A program made the translations under genes and the position numbers. A DNA stretch of 21,347 nucleotides from 66-474 sp035547895 (GTDB lineage: Bacteria > Pseudomonadota > Gammaproteobacteria > Xanthomonadales > Rhodanobacteraceae): contig DASZTT010000111.1 of the NCBI GenBank assembly GCA_035547895.1, forward strand, positions 1 to 21,347. The letters run 5' to 3'. Under the pieces are notes generated by a model. That model was not told the DNA's origin, searched no databases, and saw only the letters and a list, made by a program, of their open reading frames with translations. Within the stretch, counting starts at the first letter, position 1; every line of letters begins with the position of its first letter. Below, in pieces: positions 1-7,465 of this stretch.

Positions 1-506
1 CGCTGGCCGACGTGGTGCCGGTGGAGGCCTTCCTGACGCCCGCGAACCTCGATGCGCTGCTGGGCGGCGGCTTCGACCTCGTGCTCGACGCCTGCGACAG
101 CTTCCGCACGAAGGTGGAAGCGATCGCGTGGTGCCGGCGCCGCAAGCTTCCGTTGATCGTGTGCGGTTCGGCAGGCGGACGCACCGACCCCACCATGGTC
201 CGCGTGCGTGACCTTTCGCGCACTGAGCACGATGCGCTGCTCAGTCTCATGCGCCGCAAGCTGCGCCAGGAGTTTCGCTTTCCTGGCAACCGCGACCGCT
301 ACTTCGGCGTGCCGGCGGTGTATTCCCTCGAGAACGTGCGCTATCCGCAGGCCGACGGCAGCGTATGCGGCACGCGTCCCGAAGGTGTGGATTCGCTGAA
401 GCTGGATTGCGGCGGCGGCCTCGGCGCCGCCACGCACGTCACGGGGGCATTCGCGTTCGCGGCCGTGGGGCGCGCGCTGGAAATGCTGTTGAGGCGGAAA
501 GCCTGA
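1..506 (+). CDS. tcdA: tRNA threonylcarbamoyladenosine dehydratase TcdA, 3' part (5' end outside window)
   Basis: This E1/ThiF-like enzyme uses ATP to cyclise the t6A base next to the anticodon of ANN-decoding tRNAs (ct6A formation). The frame is already open at base 3 and 167 residues are visible, so the adenylating N-terminus lies upstream of the window. The visible part has the family's second half: a hydrophobic strand ending in DACDS, the stretch KLPLIVCGSAGGRTDPT, the basic segment LMRRKLRQEF, and a glycine-rich C-terminal helix (GGLGAATHVTGAFAFAAVG). These match TcdA/CsdL (YgdL) better than MoeB or ThiF. The internal GTG codons near base 12 are not the real start. It converges with the TatD gene, the two stop codons being three bases apart. 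Family call is firm; the missing part cannot be judged. Confidence 0.9.
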   Translation, partial: LADVVPVEAFLTPANLDALLGGGFDLVLDACDSFRTKVEAIAWCRRRKLPLIVCGSAGGRTDPTMVRVRDLSRTEHDALLSLMRRKLRQEFRFPGNRDRYFGVPAVYSLENVRYPQADGSVCGTRPEGVDSLKLDCGGGLGAATHVTGAFAFAAVGRALEMLLRRKA

Positions 507-509
507 CGT

Positions 510-1292
510 TCACGCACAGCGGAACAGGCGGCGTGCATTGTCGGTTGTAAGGCGCGCGAGGTCATCGGGATGGTCGCCGCGCAACGCCGCCACGCAATCC
601 AGCACTTCGCGCAGGAATGCCGGTTCGTTGCGCTCGCCCGGGTGCCGGGCGCCCGGTTGATCGGGTGCATCGGTTTCCAGCAACAGGCTTTCGGCCGGAA
701 GCGCCGCCACGGTTGCATGCAGCCGCCGTGCGCGCGCGTGGGTCACCGGACCGCCGATGCCGACGAGGAAACCGAGCTTCCACAACTGCGCCGCTTGCTG
801 CGCGCTGCCCGAAAAGCTGTGCACCACGCCGCGCAGCGGCTTGCCGAACGCGCGCAATTCGAGGATCACGGCTTCGAACGCGCGGCGCGCGTGCAGCACC
901 AGCGGCAGATCGAAGCGATGTGCGATTTCGAATTGCGCGCGCAGGAAGCGCAGCTGTCGCTCGCGGTCGGGCTGCATGCCATCGAGGCCGCACTCTCCCA
1001 CCGCGGCTGCCGGGTGGGTGTGCAGCCACGCCTCGAGTGCAGCAAGGTCGTCCTCCGCGTGCTGCTCCAGATAGCAAGGATGCAGGCCATACGCAGGATG
1101 CAAGCCAGGCTCGGATGCGCAAAGCGTCTCCAGCTTCGGCCAGCTTGCCGCAGTCACGGCCGGTACCAGCATTTCCGCGACGCCCGCTGCCCGGGCATCG
1201 CGCAGCACCCGCGCGCGATCGCCGTCGAATTCCGGCGCGTCCAGATGCGCGTGGCTGTCGAAGAGGGCGGCGTGTGGGCAAACTTCCGTCAT
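510..1292 (-). CDS. TatD-family metal-dependent deoxyribonuclease
   Basis: A 260-residue TIM-barrel hydrolase of the TatD/YcfH/YjjV family, cytoplasmic metal-dependent nucleases linked to DNA repair and 3'-5' exonuclease activity. The metal-binding set is complete: HxH at H14/H16 in FDSHAHLD, E100 in VGECGLD, H134 in LVLHARR, H158 in VVHSFSG, and D208 in LLETDAP. Length equals the family norm. I chose the ATG at 1292 because the conserved first strand starts only about nine residues later; an in-frame ATG at 1346 would add 18 residues unlike the family. No strong ribosome binding site is visible for either start. The gene diverges from the first glycine-zipper gene. Which paralogue (TatD, YcfH or YjjV) it is cannot be settled from the sequence alone. 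Confidence 0.9.
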   Translation of the reverse strand: MTEVCPHAALFDSHAHLDAPEFDGDRARVLRDARAAGVAEMLVPAVTAASWPKLETLCASEPGLHPAYGLHPCYLEQHAEDDLAALEAWLHTHPAAAVGECGLDGMQPDRERQLRFLRAQFEIAHRFDLPLVLHARRAFEAVILELRAFGKPLRGVVHSFSGSAQQAAQLWKLGFLVGIGGPVTHARARRLHATVAALPAESLLLETDAPDQPGARHPGERNEPAFLREVLDCVAALRGDHPDDLARLTTDNARRLFRCA

Positions 1293-1345
1293 TGCGTTAG
1301 GCTGCGACGAACATGAACCGGTCGGCTGCGTTGATGAACGGTTCA

Positions 1346-1374
1346 TTGTCGGGTTGTTTGAATCGCAATGTCAT
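1346..1374 (+). promoter_or_regulatory. Candidate sigma-70 promoter for the first glycine-zipper gene
   Basis: TTGTCG (1346-1351) and TGTCAT (1369-1374) are separated by 17 bases, each matching four of six consensus bases. It lies in the only gap between the divergent tatD and glycine-zipper genes, about 28 bases before the start codon. The match is modest, so this is a suggestion. Confidence 0.3.
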
Positions 1375-1401
1375 CAGGGGCCGTGAGGCCGGGAGAGCAC
1401 G

Positions 1402-2103
1402 ATGGGACGTCAGTCGAGATTGACACGCGCAATAACCGCTTCGTTCGGTGTCGTTGCCATGGCCGCGCTGGCGGCGTGCGGAAGTGGCGGGAATCAACAG
1501 GCCCAGGTCACGCCGGCCAACATGACCACGGCCACTTCCGCGGCCACCGCGGCCTTGCCGCCGGGCCAGGACTCTGCCAGCGGGACGGCGGCACAGGCAC
1601 CGCAAGCCGCGCCCGCGGCGCCGCAATTTGCGGAGGTCGTGGCGGTACAACCGATTACCGAGTCCTCCACGACCAGCAAGCCGCGGCAGGTTTGCCGTAA
1701 CGAGCAGGTGGCCGTTCCGGAAACCTACAAGGACAAGCACCAGATCGGCGGCGCCGTGGTAGGTGGACTGGTCGGCGCGCTGGCCGGCCACCAGGTCGGC
1801 GGCGGCAAGGGCCGGACCCTCGCGACGGTGGGTGGCGCAGCCGCGGGCGCGTTCGCCGGACACGAAATCCAGAAAAACCATCAGCAGAACAACGCGACCA
1901 GGATGGAAACCCGCAACGTCTGCCACACGGTCACGGACAAGACCACGTCCACCAAGACGGTCGGCTATGACGTCACTTATACGTTGAACGGCCAGGCCGG
2001 GCATGTCCGCATGGACCACAACCCGGGTGTCGGCACGGGACTTCCCGTGCGCAACGGCGTCGTGGTTGCGAGCGACAAACAGAGCGGCAGCTACTACCGG
2101 TAA
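1402..2103 (+). CDS. Glycine-zipper 2TM-domain lipoprotein (first of a tandem pair)
   Basis: A 233-residue predicted outer-membrane lipoprotein. The N-terminus has a basic stretch, a hydrophobic core and a lipobox LAAC with the lipidated cysteine at residue 26; the next residue is Gly, not Asp, so the Lol system should sort it to the outer membrane. Residues 27-95 are a low-complexity Ala/Pro/Thr/Gln linker. Residues 113-155 form the glycine-zipper module (GGAVVGGLVGALAGHQVG, then GGAAAGAFAGHEI), as in the SlyB/17-kDa antigen type proteins. The C-terminal 75 residues look like a small beta domain (GYDVTYTLNGQAG). Start: GGGAGAG lies just before the ATG. It is followed after 38 bases by a shorter paralogue. 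The exact role of these proteins is unknown; envelope integrity is the usual inference. Confidence 0.85.
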   Translation: MGRQSRLTRAITASFGVVAMAALAACGSGGNQQAQVTPANMTTATSAATAALPPGQDSASGTAAQAPQAAPAAPQFAEVVAVQPITESSTTSKPRQVCRNEQVAVPETYKDKHQIGGAVVGGLVGALAGHQVGGGKGRTLATVGGAAAGAFAGHEIQKNHQQNNATRMETRNVCHTVTDKTTSTKTVGYDVTYTLNGQAGHVRMDHNPGVGTGLPVRNGVVVASDKQSGSYYR

Positions 2104-2141
2104 TTCGCGTCAGAGGACCACCTACGACAAGGAGCAAAGGC

Positions 2142-2654
2142 ATGTCGAAACCAGCGTTCGTGAAATTTCCAGGGACTTTGCGCCACGCTTCCATGCTGGC
2201 ATGCGCGGTGGCCACGGCGGTCGTGCTCGCGGGCTGCGGGCCCACCTACAACACGCGTCCGGCTTACGGTCAACCGCCGCCGCCGGCGGGCTACTACGGT
2301 GGTGGCCACCAGTGCTACCAGGGTTGCGGCTACGTGCGTGACATCCGCCAGGTGCAGTTGGGCAACAGCAATGGTGCCGCGGTGGGGACGGTGATCGGCG
2401 CGGTCGTTGGCGGCCTGCTGGGTCATCAGGTCGGCAAAGGCAACGGCAAAACCGCGGCGACGGTCGCCGGCGCGGTGGGCGGCGGCTTCGCCGGCCACGC
2501 GATCGGTTCCCGTTCCGGGAACGGCGATTACGGTTGGCAGGTGGTCGTGCAGCTTCGGAATGGCCAGTACGCGACGGTCACGCAGCGCAATCCGCCGCAG
2601 GCGCAGGTGGGCGATTACGTGATGATCCGGGGCGACCAGGTGTACCGGTACTGA
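2142..2654 (+). CDS. Glycine-zipper 2TM-domain lipoprotein (second of a tandem pair)
   Basis: A 170-residue predicted lipoprotein with lipobox LAGC (cysteine 32, followed by Gly, which predicts outer-membrane sorting). After a Tyr/Pro/Gly-rich linker (residues 35-60) comes a glycine-zipper module at about 78-122, GTVIGAVVGGLLGHQVGKG then AGAVGGGFAGHAIG, strongly similar to that of the preceding gene, including GHQVG and FAGH. The C-terminal segment (WQVVVQLRNGQYATVTQ) resembles the small SH3-like tail seen in such proteins. AAGGAG at 2129-2134 is a good ribosome binding site for this ATG. The short gap and shared terminator suggest one transcript with its paralogue. Function beyond an envelope lipoprotein is not known. 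Confidence 0.85.
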   Translation: MSKPAFVKFPGTLRHASMLACAVATAVVLAGCGPTYNTRPAYGQPPPPAGYYGGGHQCYQGCGYVRDIRQVQLGNSNGAAVGTVIGAVVGGLLGHQVGKGNGKTAATVAGAVGGGFAGHAIGSRSGNGDYGWQVVVQLRNGQYATVTQRNPPQAQVGDYVMIRGDQVYRY

Positions 2655-2675
2655 CGCTCCGCTGACCGATGAAGA

Positions 2676-2707
2676 AAAGGCCCTCTCTGTGAGGGCCTTT
2701 CTCTTTG
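2676..2707. terminator. Bidirectional rho-independent terminator
   Basis: A perfect 10-bp stem, AAAGGCCCTC (2676-2685) and GAGGGCCTTT (2691-2700), with a five-base loop. On the plus strand it is followed by TTTCTCTTT; on the minus strand the stem runs into TTTTCTTC. It lies between the convergent stop codons of the second glycine-zipper gene and the SleB-type gene, so it can serve both. Confidence 0.85.
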
Positions 2708-2721
2708 CTGTTCGCGCCGAA

Positions 2722-3153
2722 TCAATCGACCACGTAGAACTCGTGGTCGCCAATCGTGGCGACCGGATTTTTCGCCCACGTCGCGGTCGAGCCCAGGCGA
2801 ATGAAATGGTTCGCGTGTGGCACCACCAGCTTGCGATCCGAAGCGGGTTCGGACCAGATCGCGATAGCCTGTCCGGCAATCCGCCATGCCTTGTTCCAGG
2901 CCACGGTGTTGTCGAACGCGAAGTCTTTCGGCGTGGTCGTCAATGCGAATTGGTGGGGCGACGTCACGACGTCGCAGATGGTGTTGCCGTAGCGGCCCAT
3001 GTCGAGGCGGTCCAGCGCAACCTCCGCGACCGCCAACTGGCCGCGGGTCGGCTGGCTGCGAGCCTCCATGTACACGGTGGCTGCCAGACAGGTTTGGTCG
3101 GCGACCGGCCGGGGAAGCAGCGCGATCATTCCGAGCAACAGGCCCAAGGTCAT
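2722..3153 (-). CDS. SleB-type cell wall hydrolase (Hydrolase_2 family)
   Basis: A 143-residue exported peptidoglycan hydrolase, probably a lytic transglycosylase by family. Residues 1-18 are a short signal sequence (hydrophobic LGLLLGMIALL, then PRPVA). The SleB/CwlJ core follows: CLAATVYMEARSQ with the predicted catalytic Glu at residue 30, then GQLAVAEVALDRL, CDVVTSPHQFAL, and the C-terminal HANHFI and W segment. There is no peptidoglycan-binding domain, as is common in proteobacterial members. Start: the minus-strand leader has AGGAG (3163-3167) nine bases before the ATG. In non-sporulating bacteria the role would be wall turnover rather than spore germination. The gene stands alone, facing the glycine-zipper pair and sharing their terminator. 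Confidence 0.85.
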   Translation of the reverse strand: MTLGLLLGMIALLPRPVADQTCLAATVYMEARSQPTRGQLAVAEVALDRLDMGRYGNTICDVVTSPHQFALTTTPKDFAFDNTVAWNKAWRIAGQAIAIWSEPASDRKLVVPHANHFIRLGSTATWAKNPVATIGDHEFYVVD

Positions 3154-3167
3154 CGGGTCGTTCTCCT

Positions 3168-3501
3168 ATGAGGGCACCACATGCCGGATCAGGCCGGCAC
3201 CTGGCTTGGATCACGGCGCGCCTGCAGGTCTGCGCCGCTGGTGGATGGATACTGGCCCGGGCCTGGAAGCGATCGCCGGCAAAGGGCCGGGGCTGGCAGG
3301 TTCCGCATTGCGCCAATACGTTTGTGCAATCGGCGAACGTCGCCGTCTGGAACGTGGTGCGGATCTTCCGGACCGCATCCAGACCGGGTCACGATTCAAA
3401 CCCGGCTTGCGAAGCTGCGCGAAGGGTAGGGGTGGCCTAGCAGCCACGCAAGTGCCAGGAGGTAAAAAATCCGTAAGGCATTCGCGGGCGTTTAGATCAC
3501 G
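3168..3501. other. Intergenic region without recognisable gene
   Basis: This 334-base gap lies between the SleB-type gene and ygfZ, both on the minus strand. Short open frames on both strands have no family resemblance and arginine/proline-rich content typical of GC-rich noise. A hairpin is visible: CCGGGT (3384-3389) and ACCCGG (3400-3405) with a ten-base loop. There is no U-run after it, so it is not an obvious terminator for ygfZ. Part of the gap must hold the SleB promoter, but I cannot point to convincing boxes. Confidence 0.5.
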
Positions 3502-4299
3502 TTACGCGTCGTATCTCGATATGACATCGAATTGATGATCCAAGATGCTGATCGTGCGGGAATCAGATTTGGGGATCACGGCCAGAACTTCGACTGAATC
3601 GCCGGCCCTTGCGCCATCCAGCACCCGGACAGGACCGATGCCTTCGGCCTCGGGTGTGTCACCGGGTTCCAGCCAGTCCGGCCCGCGCAGATGGCAGAGG
3701 CCGGATTTGTGGCCGCCGCGGTAATGCAGCCGGGCCGCGATCTCCTGACCGGGATAGCAGCCTTTGTCGAACGACACGGCGCCCAGCCGTTCCAGTCCCA
3801 GGGCGGGAGGCAGGAAAAGTGCCTCTCCAGTCGGCAAGGTGGGCCAGCCCGCGCGGATGTCCGCCAACCGCCATGCGTTCGCGGCTTCAGGGTCTGCGTG
3901 GCCGTTGGGTGGTCCCAGGCGCAGGCTGCGACTGCCGTAACCGAGTGCAATCGCGCCCTGCGCGTCCGCTTCGACTTCTCCCGCCGGCATCGCATCGCCG
4001 GCCATACCCGAAAACACGCGTGGCATCACCGCTGCTTTCGAGCGCAACAAATAGCCGCCGAGATCCGCGCGCAGTTTTTCGGCATCGCCTCCGCGCAGGA
4101 TCGCCAGGAGTCGATCGTCATCCACGCGGGCGAGCTGCATCAATGCCTGCACGCGCCCACGCGCGTCCAGCCATGCATTCCATTGCCATTGGCCTTGCGC
4201 GAGGGGCTCCACGTTGCCGGAAAACTGCGCCTGTGCGAAGCGACGTGCGTCGCGGCCTTCGATGGCGAGGCAGTGGACTTCGGGCAGGACGATGGTCAT
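3502..4299 (-). CDS. ygfZ: Folate-binding protein YgfZ
   Basis: A 265-residue cytoplasmic protein of the glycine-cleavage T-protein fold, which in E. coli binds folate and supports the assembly or repair of certain Fe-S enzymes. The diagnostic motif KGCYPGQE is at residues 179-186 with the conserved cysteine 181, followed by the usual arginine/glycine segment (ARLHYRGGHKSGL). The N-terminus has the conserved FAQAQFSGNV and the WLDARGRV segment. I chose the ATG at 4299; the frame is open further upstream to an ATG at 4497, but that extension is unlike the family and would run antisense through the SDHAF4 gene. The gene diverges from the complex II cluster. In E. coli ygfZ neighbours sdhE-ygfX; here those two genes lie at the far end of the sdh operon. 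Confidence 0.92.
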   Translation of the reverse strand: MTIVLPEVHCLAIEGRDARRFAQAQFSGNVEPLAQGQWQWNAWLDARGRVQALMQLARVDDDRLLAILRGGDAEKLRADLGGYLLRSKAAVMPRVFSGMAGDAMPAGEVEADAQGAIALGYGSRSLRLGPPNGHADPEAANAWRLADIRAGWPTLPTGEALFLPPALGLERLGAVSFDKGCYPGQEIAARLHYRGGHKSGLCHLRGPDWLEPGDTPEAEGIGPVRVLDGARAGDSVEVLAVIPKSDSRTISILDHQFDVISRYDA

Positions 4300-4402
4300 G
4301 GGCGGGCAGGCGGTGGTGCGGTGTGTAAGGTAGCAGTGGCGGGCGCACGCATCGGCGATGATGCGACAATGTGCGCGACTTCGCTCGAACGGCACCGCGG
4401 TG

Positions 4403-4570
4403 ATGGCAGAAACGAACGACGAACGGCCCGATGCGCAACCCGATGGCAACGGCGCGCCTGCTGCGCGGCCCGGCACGGCGCCGCGTGAACGCCCCACGCC
4501 CGAAGGCGATGCGCTCGATCCGACGCGCTACGGTGATTGGGAAAAGAACGGCCGCTGCATAGACTTCTAG
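4403..4570 (+). CDS. SDHAF4/DUF1674 family protein, putative succinate dehydrogenase assembly factor
   Basis: A 55-residue protein. The last 15 residues, TRYGDWEKNGRCIDF, are the hallmark of the DUF1674/SDHAF4 family; the first 40 are a disordered Pro/Gly/Glu-rich tail. In mitochondria SDHAF4 binds the flavinylated catalytic subunit (SdhA), limits its oxidase side reaction and helps it join SdhB. The gene sits 243 bases upstream of sdhC on the same strand, which supports the same role here by inference. I chose the ATG at 4403 (MAETNDERP); an ATG at 4358 would add 15 residues that look like noise. No clear Shine-Dalgarno precedes it. It is small enough to be missed by gene callers. Family assignment is strong; function in bacteria is inferred from homologues and position. 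Confidence 0.85.
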   Translation: MAETNDERPDAQPDGNGAPAARPGTAPRERPTPEGDALDPTRYGDWEKNGRCIDF

Positions 4571-4577
4571 TGCGATT

Positions 4578-4606
4578 GCGATCGTCCCTGATCGCCGTTT
4601 CTTTCG
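4578..4606 (+). terminator. Weak hairpin after the SDHAF4 gene (attenuator or terminator candidate)
   Basis: GCGATC (4578-4583) and GATCGC (4590-4595) can pair across six bases and are followed by CGTTTCTTTCG. The stem is short and the T-tract interrupted, so it could at most partly stop transcription between the SDHAF4 gene and sdhC. Confidence 0.25.
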
Positions 4607-4714
4607 AAGACGGATGAATCCCGGCATCCCGATCGTGTGTGCATCAAGGTGGCCGTCCATCGCGCCACTTTTCGTGCGTGCCGCTTCGAGCCGCAAGCAT
4701 CCGCGGATGTGATC

Positions 4715-4744
4715 TTCGCAGCGAGGGTGCGTTCGTGCGAGAAT
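4715..4744 (+). promoter_or_regulatory. Candidate promoter upstream of sdhC
   Basis: TTCGCA (4715-4720) and an extended -10 (TGC then GAGAAT, 4739-4744) are spaced by 18 bases, each box matching four of six. It would give a leader of about 60 bases before the sdhC ATG, holding the GTCAT...GTGAC sequence at 4763-4800. This is a weak prediction; a promoter upstream of the SDHAF4 gene could also serve the operon. Confidence 0.25.
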
Positions 4745-4813
4745 GGTGGGTGATCGTCGGCCGTCATGCCGGCGTGGGGGCAGCACCCGCAAGCCGTGAC
4801 CAGGAACCCGTCC

Positions 4814-5236
4814 ATGCCCAATACCCGTCCGCTTTCCCCGCATCTCGGCATCTATCGCTGGCGCGTCAACATGCTGCAGTCGACGCTGCACAGGTTGACC
4901 GGACTGTTCCTCTGCCTCGGCGCACTGCTGGTGGCATGGGGACTGATTGCGGCGGCATCCAGCGGCGCGGCATGGGATGTGTTCGCCGGGTTTTGCGGCA
5001 GCCTCGGCGGCATGATTCTGCTGTTCCTCTGGACGTGGTCACTGCTTTTCCATCTCTGCCATGGCATCTACCACCTGCTGCACGACGCAGGGCAAGGCTA
5101 TGGGCCCGCGAACCGTGATCGCGAGTTCGCGCCGGTTTACTGGAAGGTCGGCTGGAGCGTGCTCGCGCTCAGCGTGGTGCTGACCGTGATTGTCTGGATT
5201 CTGCTGATCGTTCGCATGGGCGGAGGTGCGGCATGA
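4814..5236 (+). CDS. sdhC: Succinate dehydrogenase cytochrome b556 subunit SdhC
   Basis: A 140-residue membrane anchor of complex II, which binds haem b and ubiquinone with SdhD. It has three predicted membrane helices at about 28-48, 62-88 and 110-133. The family signature S-x-x-HRLTG is at residues 23-30, near the quinone site. H80 in LFHLCHGIYHLLHDAG aligns with the E. coli haem ligand H84 (YHVVVGIRH). The ATG at 4814 (MPNTRPLSPHLGIY) gives the normal N-terminus and has AGGA about nine bases before it; an ATG at 4766 would add 16 residues. The stop overlaps the sdhD start as ATGA, so the two anchors are probably translationally coupled. Confidence 0.95.
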   Translation: MPNTRPLSPHLGIYRWRVNMLQSTLHRLTGLFLCLGALLVAWGLIAAASSGAAWDVFAGFCGSLGGMILLFLWTWSLLFHLCHGIYHLLHDAGQGYGPANRDREFAPVYWKVGWSVLALSVVLTVIVWILLIVRMGGGAA

Positions 5237-5646
5237 GCGCTTATCCCGGTCAGGAAGGCCTGCGTGCGCCGCTGAAGGTTGCGCGCGGCAACGGCGCTTC
5301 GGGCACCGGCGTCCATCATTGGTGGGTCCAGCGCGTCACCGCGATCGCGTTGATCCCGCTGTCCATCTGGTTCCTCTTCCTCGTCGGTGGCTTGCTGCAT
5401 GCCACCTATCCGGAAGTGCTGGCATCGATCGCGCAGCCGGTGCATGCGGTCTTCCTGATCGTGTTGAGCGTGTGCCTGTTCTGGCACGGCGCGCTCGGGC
5501 TGCAGGTGATCATCGAGGATTACGTGCACACGCGCTGGCTGGAAGTGACCCTGCAGGTCGCGCTTCGCTTCGGCGCCGTGCTGGCGGCGCTGGCCTGCGT
5601 GCTGGCCGTGCTGTCGGTGTGGTTCACCGGCACCGGCTACTACTGA
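5233..5646 (+). CDS. sdhD: Succinate dehydrogenase membrane anchor subunit SdhD
   Basis: A 137-residue second membrane anchor of complex II. After the conserved HHWWVQRVTAIALIPLSIWF segment, which opens helix 1, there are three predicted helices (about 35-55, 65-90 and 110-130). The motif QVIIEDYVH between helices 2 and 3 is the typical SdhD sequence that contributes to the quinone/haem pocket. The start overlaps the sdhC stop (ATGA), and sdhA follows 22 bases downstream. Length and topology are those of proteobacterial SdhD. Confidence 0.93.
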   Translation: MSAYPGQEGLRAPLKVARGNGASGTGVHHWWVQRVTAIALIPLSIWFLFLVGGLLHATYPEVLASIAQPVHAVFLIVLSVCLFWHGALGLQVIIEDYVHTRWLEVTLQVALRFGAVLAALACVLAVLSVWFTGTGYY

Positions 5647-5668
5647 CAATCCCGGAAAAGGGAAGCAC

Positions 5669-7465
5669 ATGCCTTCTGAAAGTTACAAGGTCGAAACGCA
5701 TCAATACGACGTGGTGGTGGTCGGCGCAGGCGGCGCGGGCTTGCGCGCGACGATGGGACTTGCCGCGAAGGGCCTTTCGGCAGCTTGCGTCAGCAAGGTG
5801 TTCCCGACGCGCTCCCACACCGTCGCGGCGCAGGGCGGCGTGGCCGCCGCGCTCGGCAACATGGGCGAGGATGACTGGCGCTATCACTTCTACGACACCG
5901 TGAAGGGCGGCGACTGGCTGGGCGACCAGGACGCGATCGAGTACATGTGCCGCGAAGCGATTCCGGCGATCATCGAACTCGAACACTTCGGCGTGCCGTT
6001 CTCGCGCACGCCAGAAGGCAAGATCTACCAGCGTCCGTTCGGCGGCATGACCACGCGCTACGGCGAGGGCGTGGCGCAGCGCACCTGCGCCGCGGCCGAC
6101 CGCACCGGCCACGCGATCCTGCACACGCTGTACACGCAGGCGCTGAAGCACGACGCCAAGTTCTTCGTCGAATACTTCGCGACCGACCTGGTGAAGGATC
6201 CGCGCAGCGGGCGCATCACCGGCGTGCTCGCGATCGACTTGAACGAAGGCACGCTGCACCTGTTCCAGGGCCACGCCATCGTGCTCGCCACGGGCGGCTA
6301 CGGGCGTGCGTATTTCTCATGCACCTCGGCGCATACCTGCACCGGCGACGGTGGCGGCATGGTGCTGCGCGCGGGCCTGGCGCTGCAGGACATGGAATTC
6401 GTGCAGTTCCACCCCACCGGCATCTACGGTTCGGGCTGCCTGATCACCGAAGGCGTGCGCGGCGAAGGCGGTTACCTGACCAACTCCAGGGGCGAGCGCT
6501 TCATGGAACGCTACGCGCCGAATGCGAAGGATCTGGCGTCGCGCGACGTGGTCAGCCGCGCGATCACGATGGAAATCCGCGAGGGCCGCGGCGTCGGCGA
6601 GCATGCCGACCATGTGCACCTGAACCTCGCGCACCTCGGCGCCGACGTGCTGAAGGAGCGCCTGCCCGGCATTTCCGAAACCGCGCGCATCTTCGCGGGC
6701 GTGGATGTCACCAAGGAACCGATCCCGGTATTGCCGACCGTGCACTACAACATGGGCGGCATTCCGACCAACTACCACGGCGAAGTGGTGCAGAAGGTCG
6801 GCGGCGATCCCGATGTGGTGGTGCCGGGCCTGTTCGCGATCGGCGAAGCCGCGTGCGTGTCGGTGCACGGCGCCAACCGCCTTGGTTCGAATTCACTGCT
6901 GGACCTGGTGGTGTTCGGCCGTGCGGTCGCCAACCGCTGCGCCGAACTGATCAAACCCGATACGCCGCACCGCGACCTGCCTTCCGACGCGCTGGAACCG
7001 GCGTTGACGCGGCTCGACAAGTTGCGGCACGCCAATGGCGGCACGCCCACCGCCGAGCTGCGGCTGAAGATGCAGAAGACCATGCAGGCCGACGCCGCCG
7101 TGTTCCGCACGGCCGAATCGCTGCAACAGGGCTGCGCGAAAATCGACGAGGTCTACGCGGGTTTCGCCGACATCAAGGTGACGGACCGCTCGCTGATCTG
7201 GAACTCCGATCTGGTCGAAACCTTCGAGCTTGCCAACCTGCTCGGGCAGGCCGTGGCGACCATGCATTCGGCGCGGCAACGCCCGGAGAGCCGCGGCGCG
7301 CATGCCCGCGAGGATTTCCCCGAGCGCAACGACGCGGAATGGATGAAACACACGCTGGTGAGCGTCGATGACAACGGCCGCTGCGCGTTCGATTACCGGC
7401 CGGTGCATTCGAACACGATGGATGACGAAGTGGCGACGGTGCCGCCGAAGAAGCGGGTTTATTGA
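5669..7465 (+). CDS. sdhA: Succinate dehydrogenase flavoprotein subunit SdhA
   Basis: The 598-residue catalytic subunit oxidises succinate to fumarate on a covalently bound FAD at the inner face of the cytoplasmic membrane. The dinucleotide motif GAGGAG is at residues 19-24. H50 in TRSHTVAAQGG is the expected flavin-attachment histidine. Downstream are the dicarboxylate-site elements: the HPTGIYGSGCLITEGVRGEGG loop, the arginine in LASRDVVSRA (equivalent to E. coli R286), and HGANRLGSNSLLDLVVFGRA with its active-site arginine. The C-terminus ends in PPKKRVY as in other proteobacterial SdhA. AAAAGGGAAG precedes the ATG. Flavinylation would be assisted by SdhE, encoded downstream, and handover to SdhB perhaps by the SDHAF4 protein upstream. 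Confidence 0.97.
   Translation: MPSESYKVETHQYDVVVVGAGGAGLRATMGLAAKGLSAACVSKVFPTRSHTVAAQGGVAAALGNMGEDDWRYHFYDTVKGGDWLGDQDAIEYMCREAIPAIIELEHFGVPFSRTPEGKIYQRPFGGMTTRYGEGVAQRTCAAADRTGHAILHTLYTQALKHDAKFFVEYFATDLVKDPRSGRITGVLAIDLNEGTLHLFQGHAIVLATGGYGRAYFSCTSAHTCTGDGGGMVLRAGLALQDMEFVQFHPTGIYGSGCLITEGVRGEGGYLTNSRGERFMERYAPNAKDLASRDVVSRAITMEIREGRGVGEHADHVHLNLAHLGADVLKERLPGISETARIFAGVDVTKEPIPVLPTVHYNMGGIPTNYHGEVVQKVGGDPDVVVPGLFAIGEAACVSVHGANRLGSNSLLDLVVFGRAVANRCAELIKPDTPHRDLPSDALEPALTRLDKLRHANGGTPTAELRLKMQKTMQADAAVFRTAESLQQGCAKIDEVYAGFADIKVTDRSLIWNSDLVETFELANLLGQAVATMHSARQRPESRGAHAREDFPERNDAEWMKHTLVSVDDNGRCAFDYRPVHSNTMDDEVATVPPKKRVY

Noticed and set aside
3384..3405. A T-arm-like sequence suggesting a tRNA
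   Set aside because: The stem has six pairs and a ten-base loop instead of five and seven, and no acceptor, D or anticodon arms can be placed around it.
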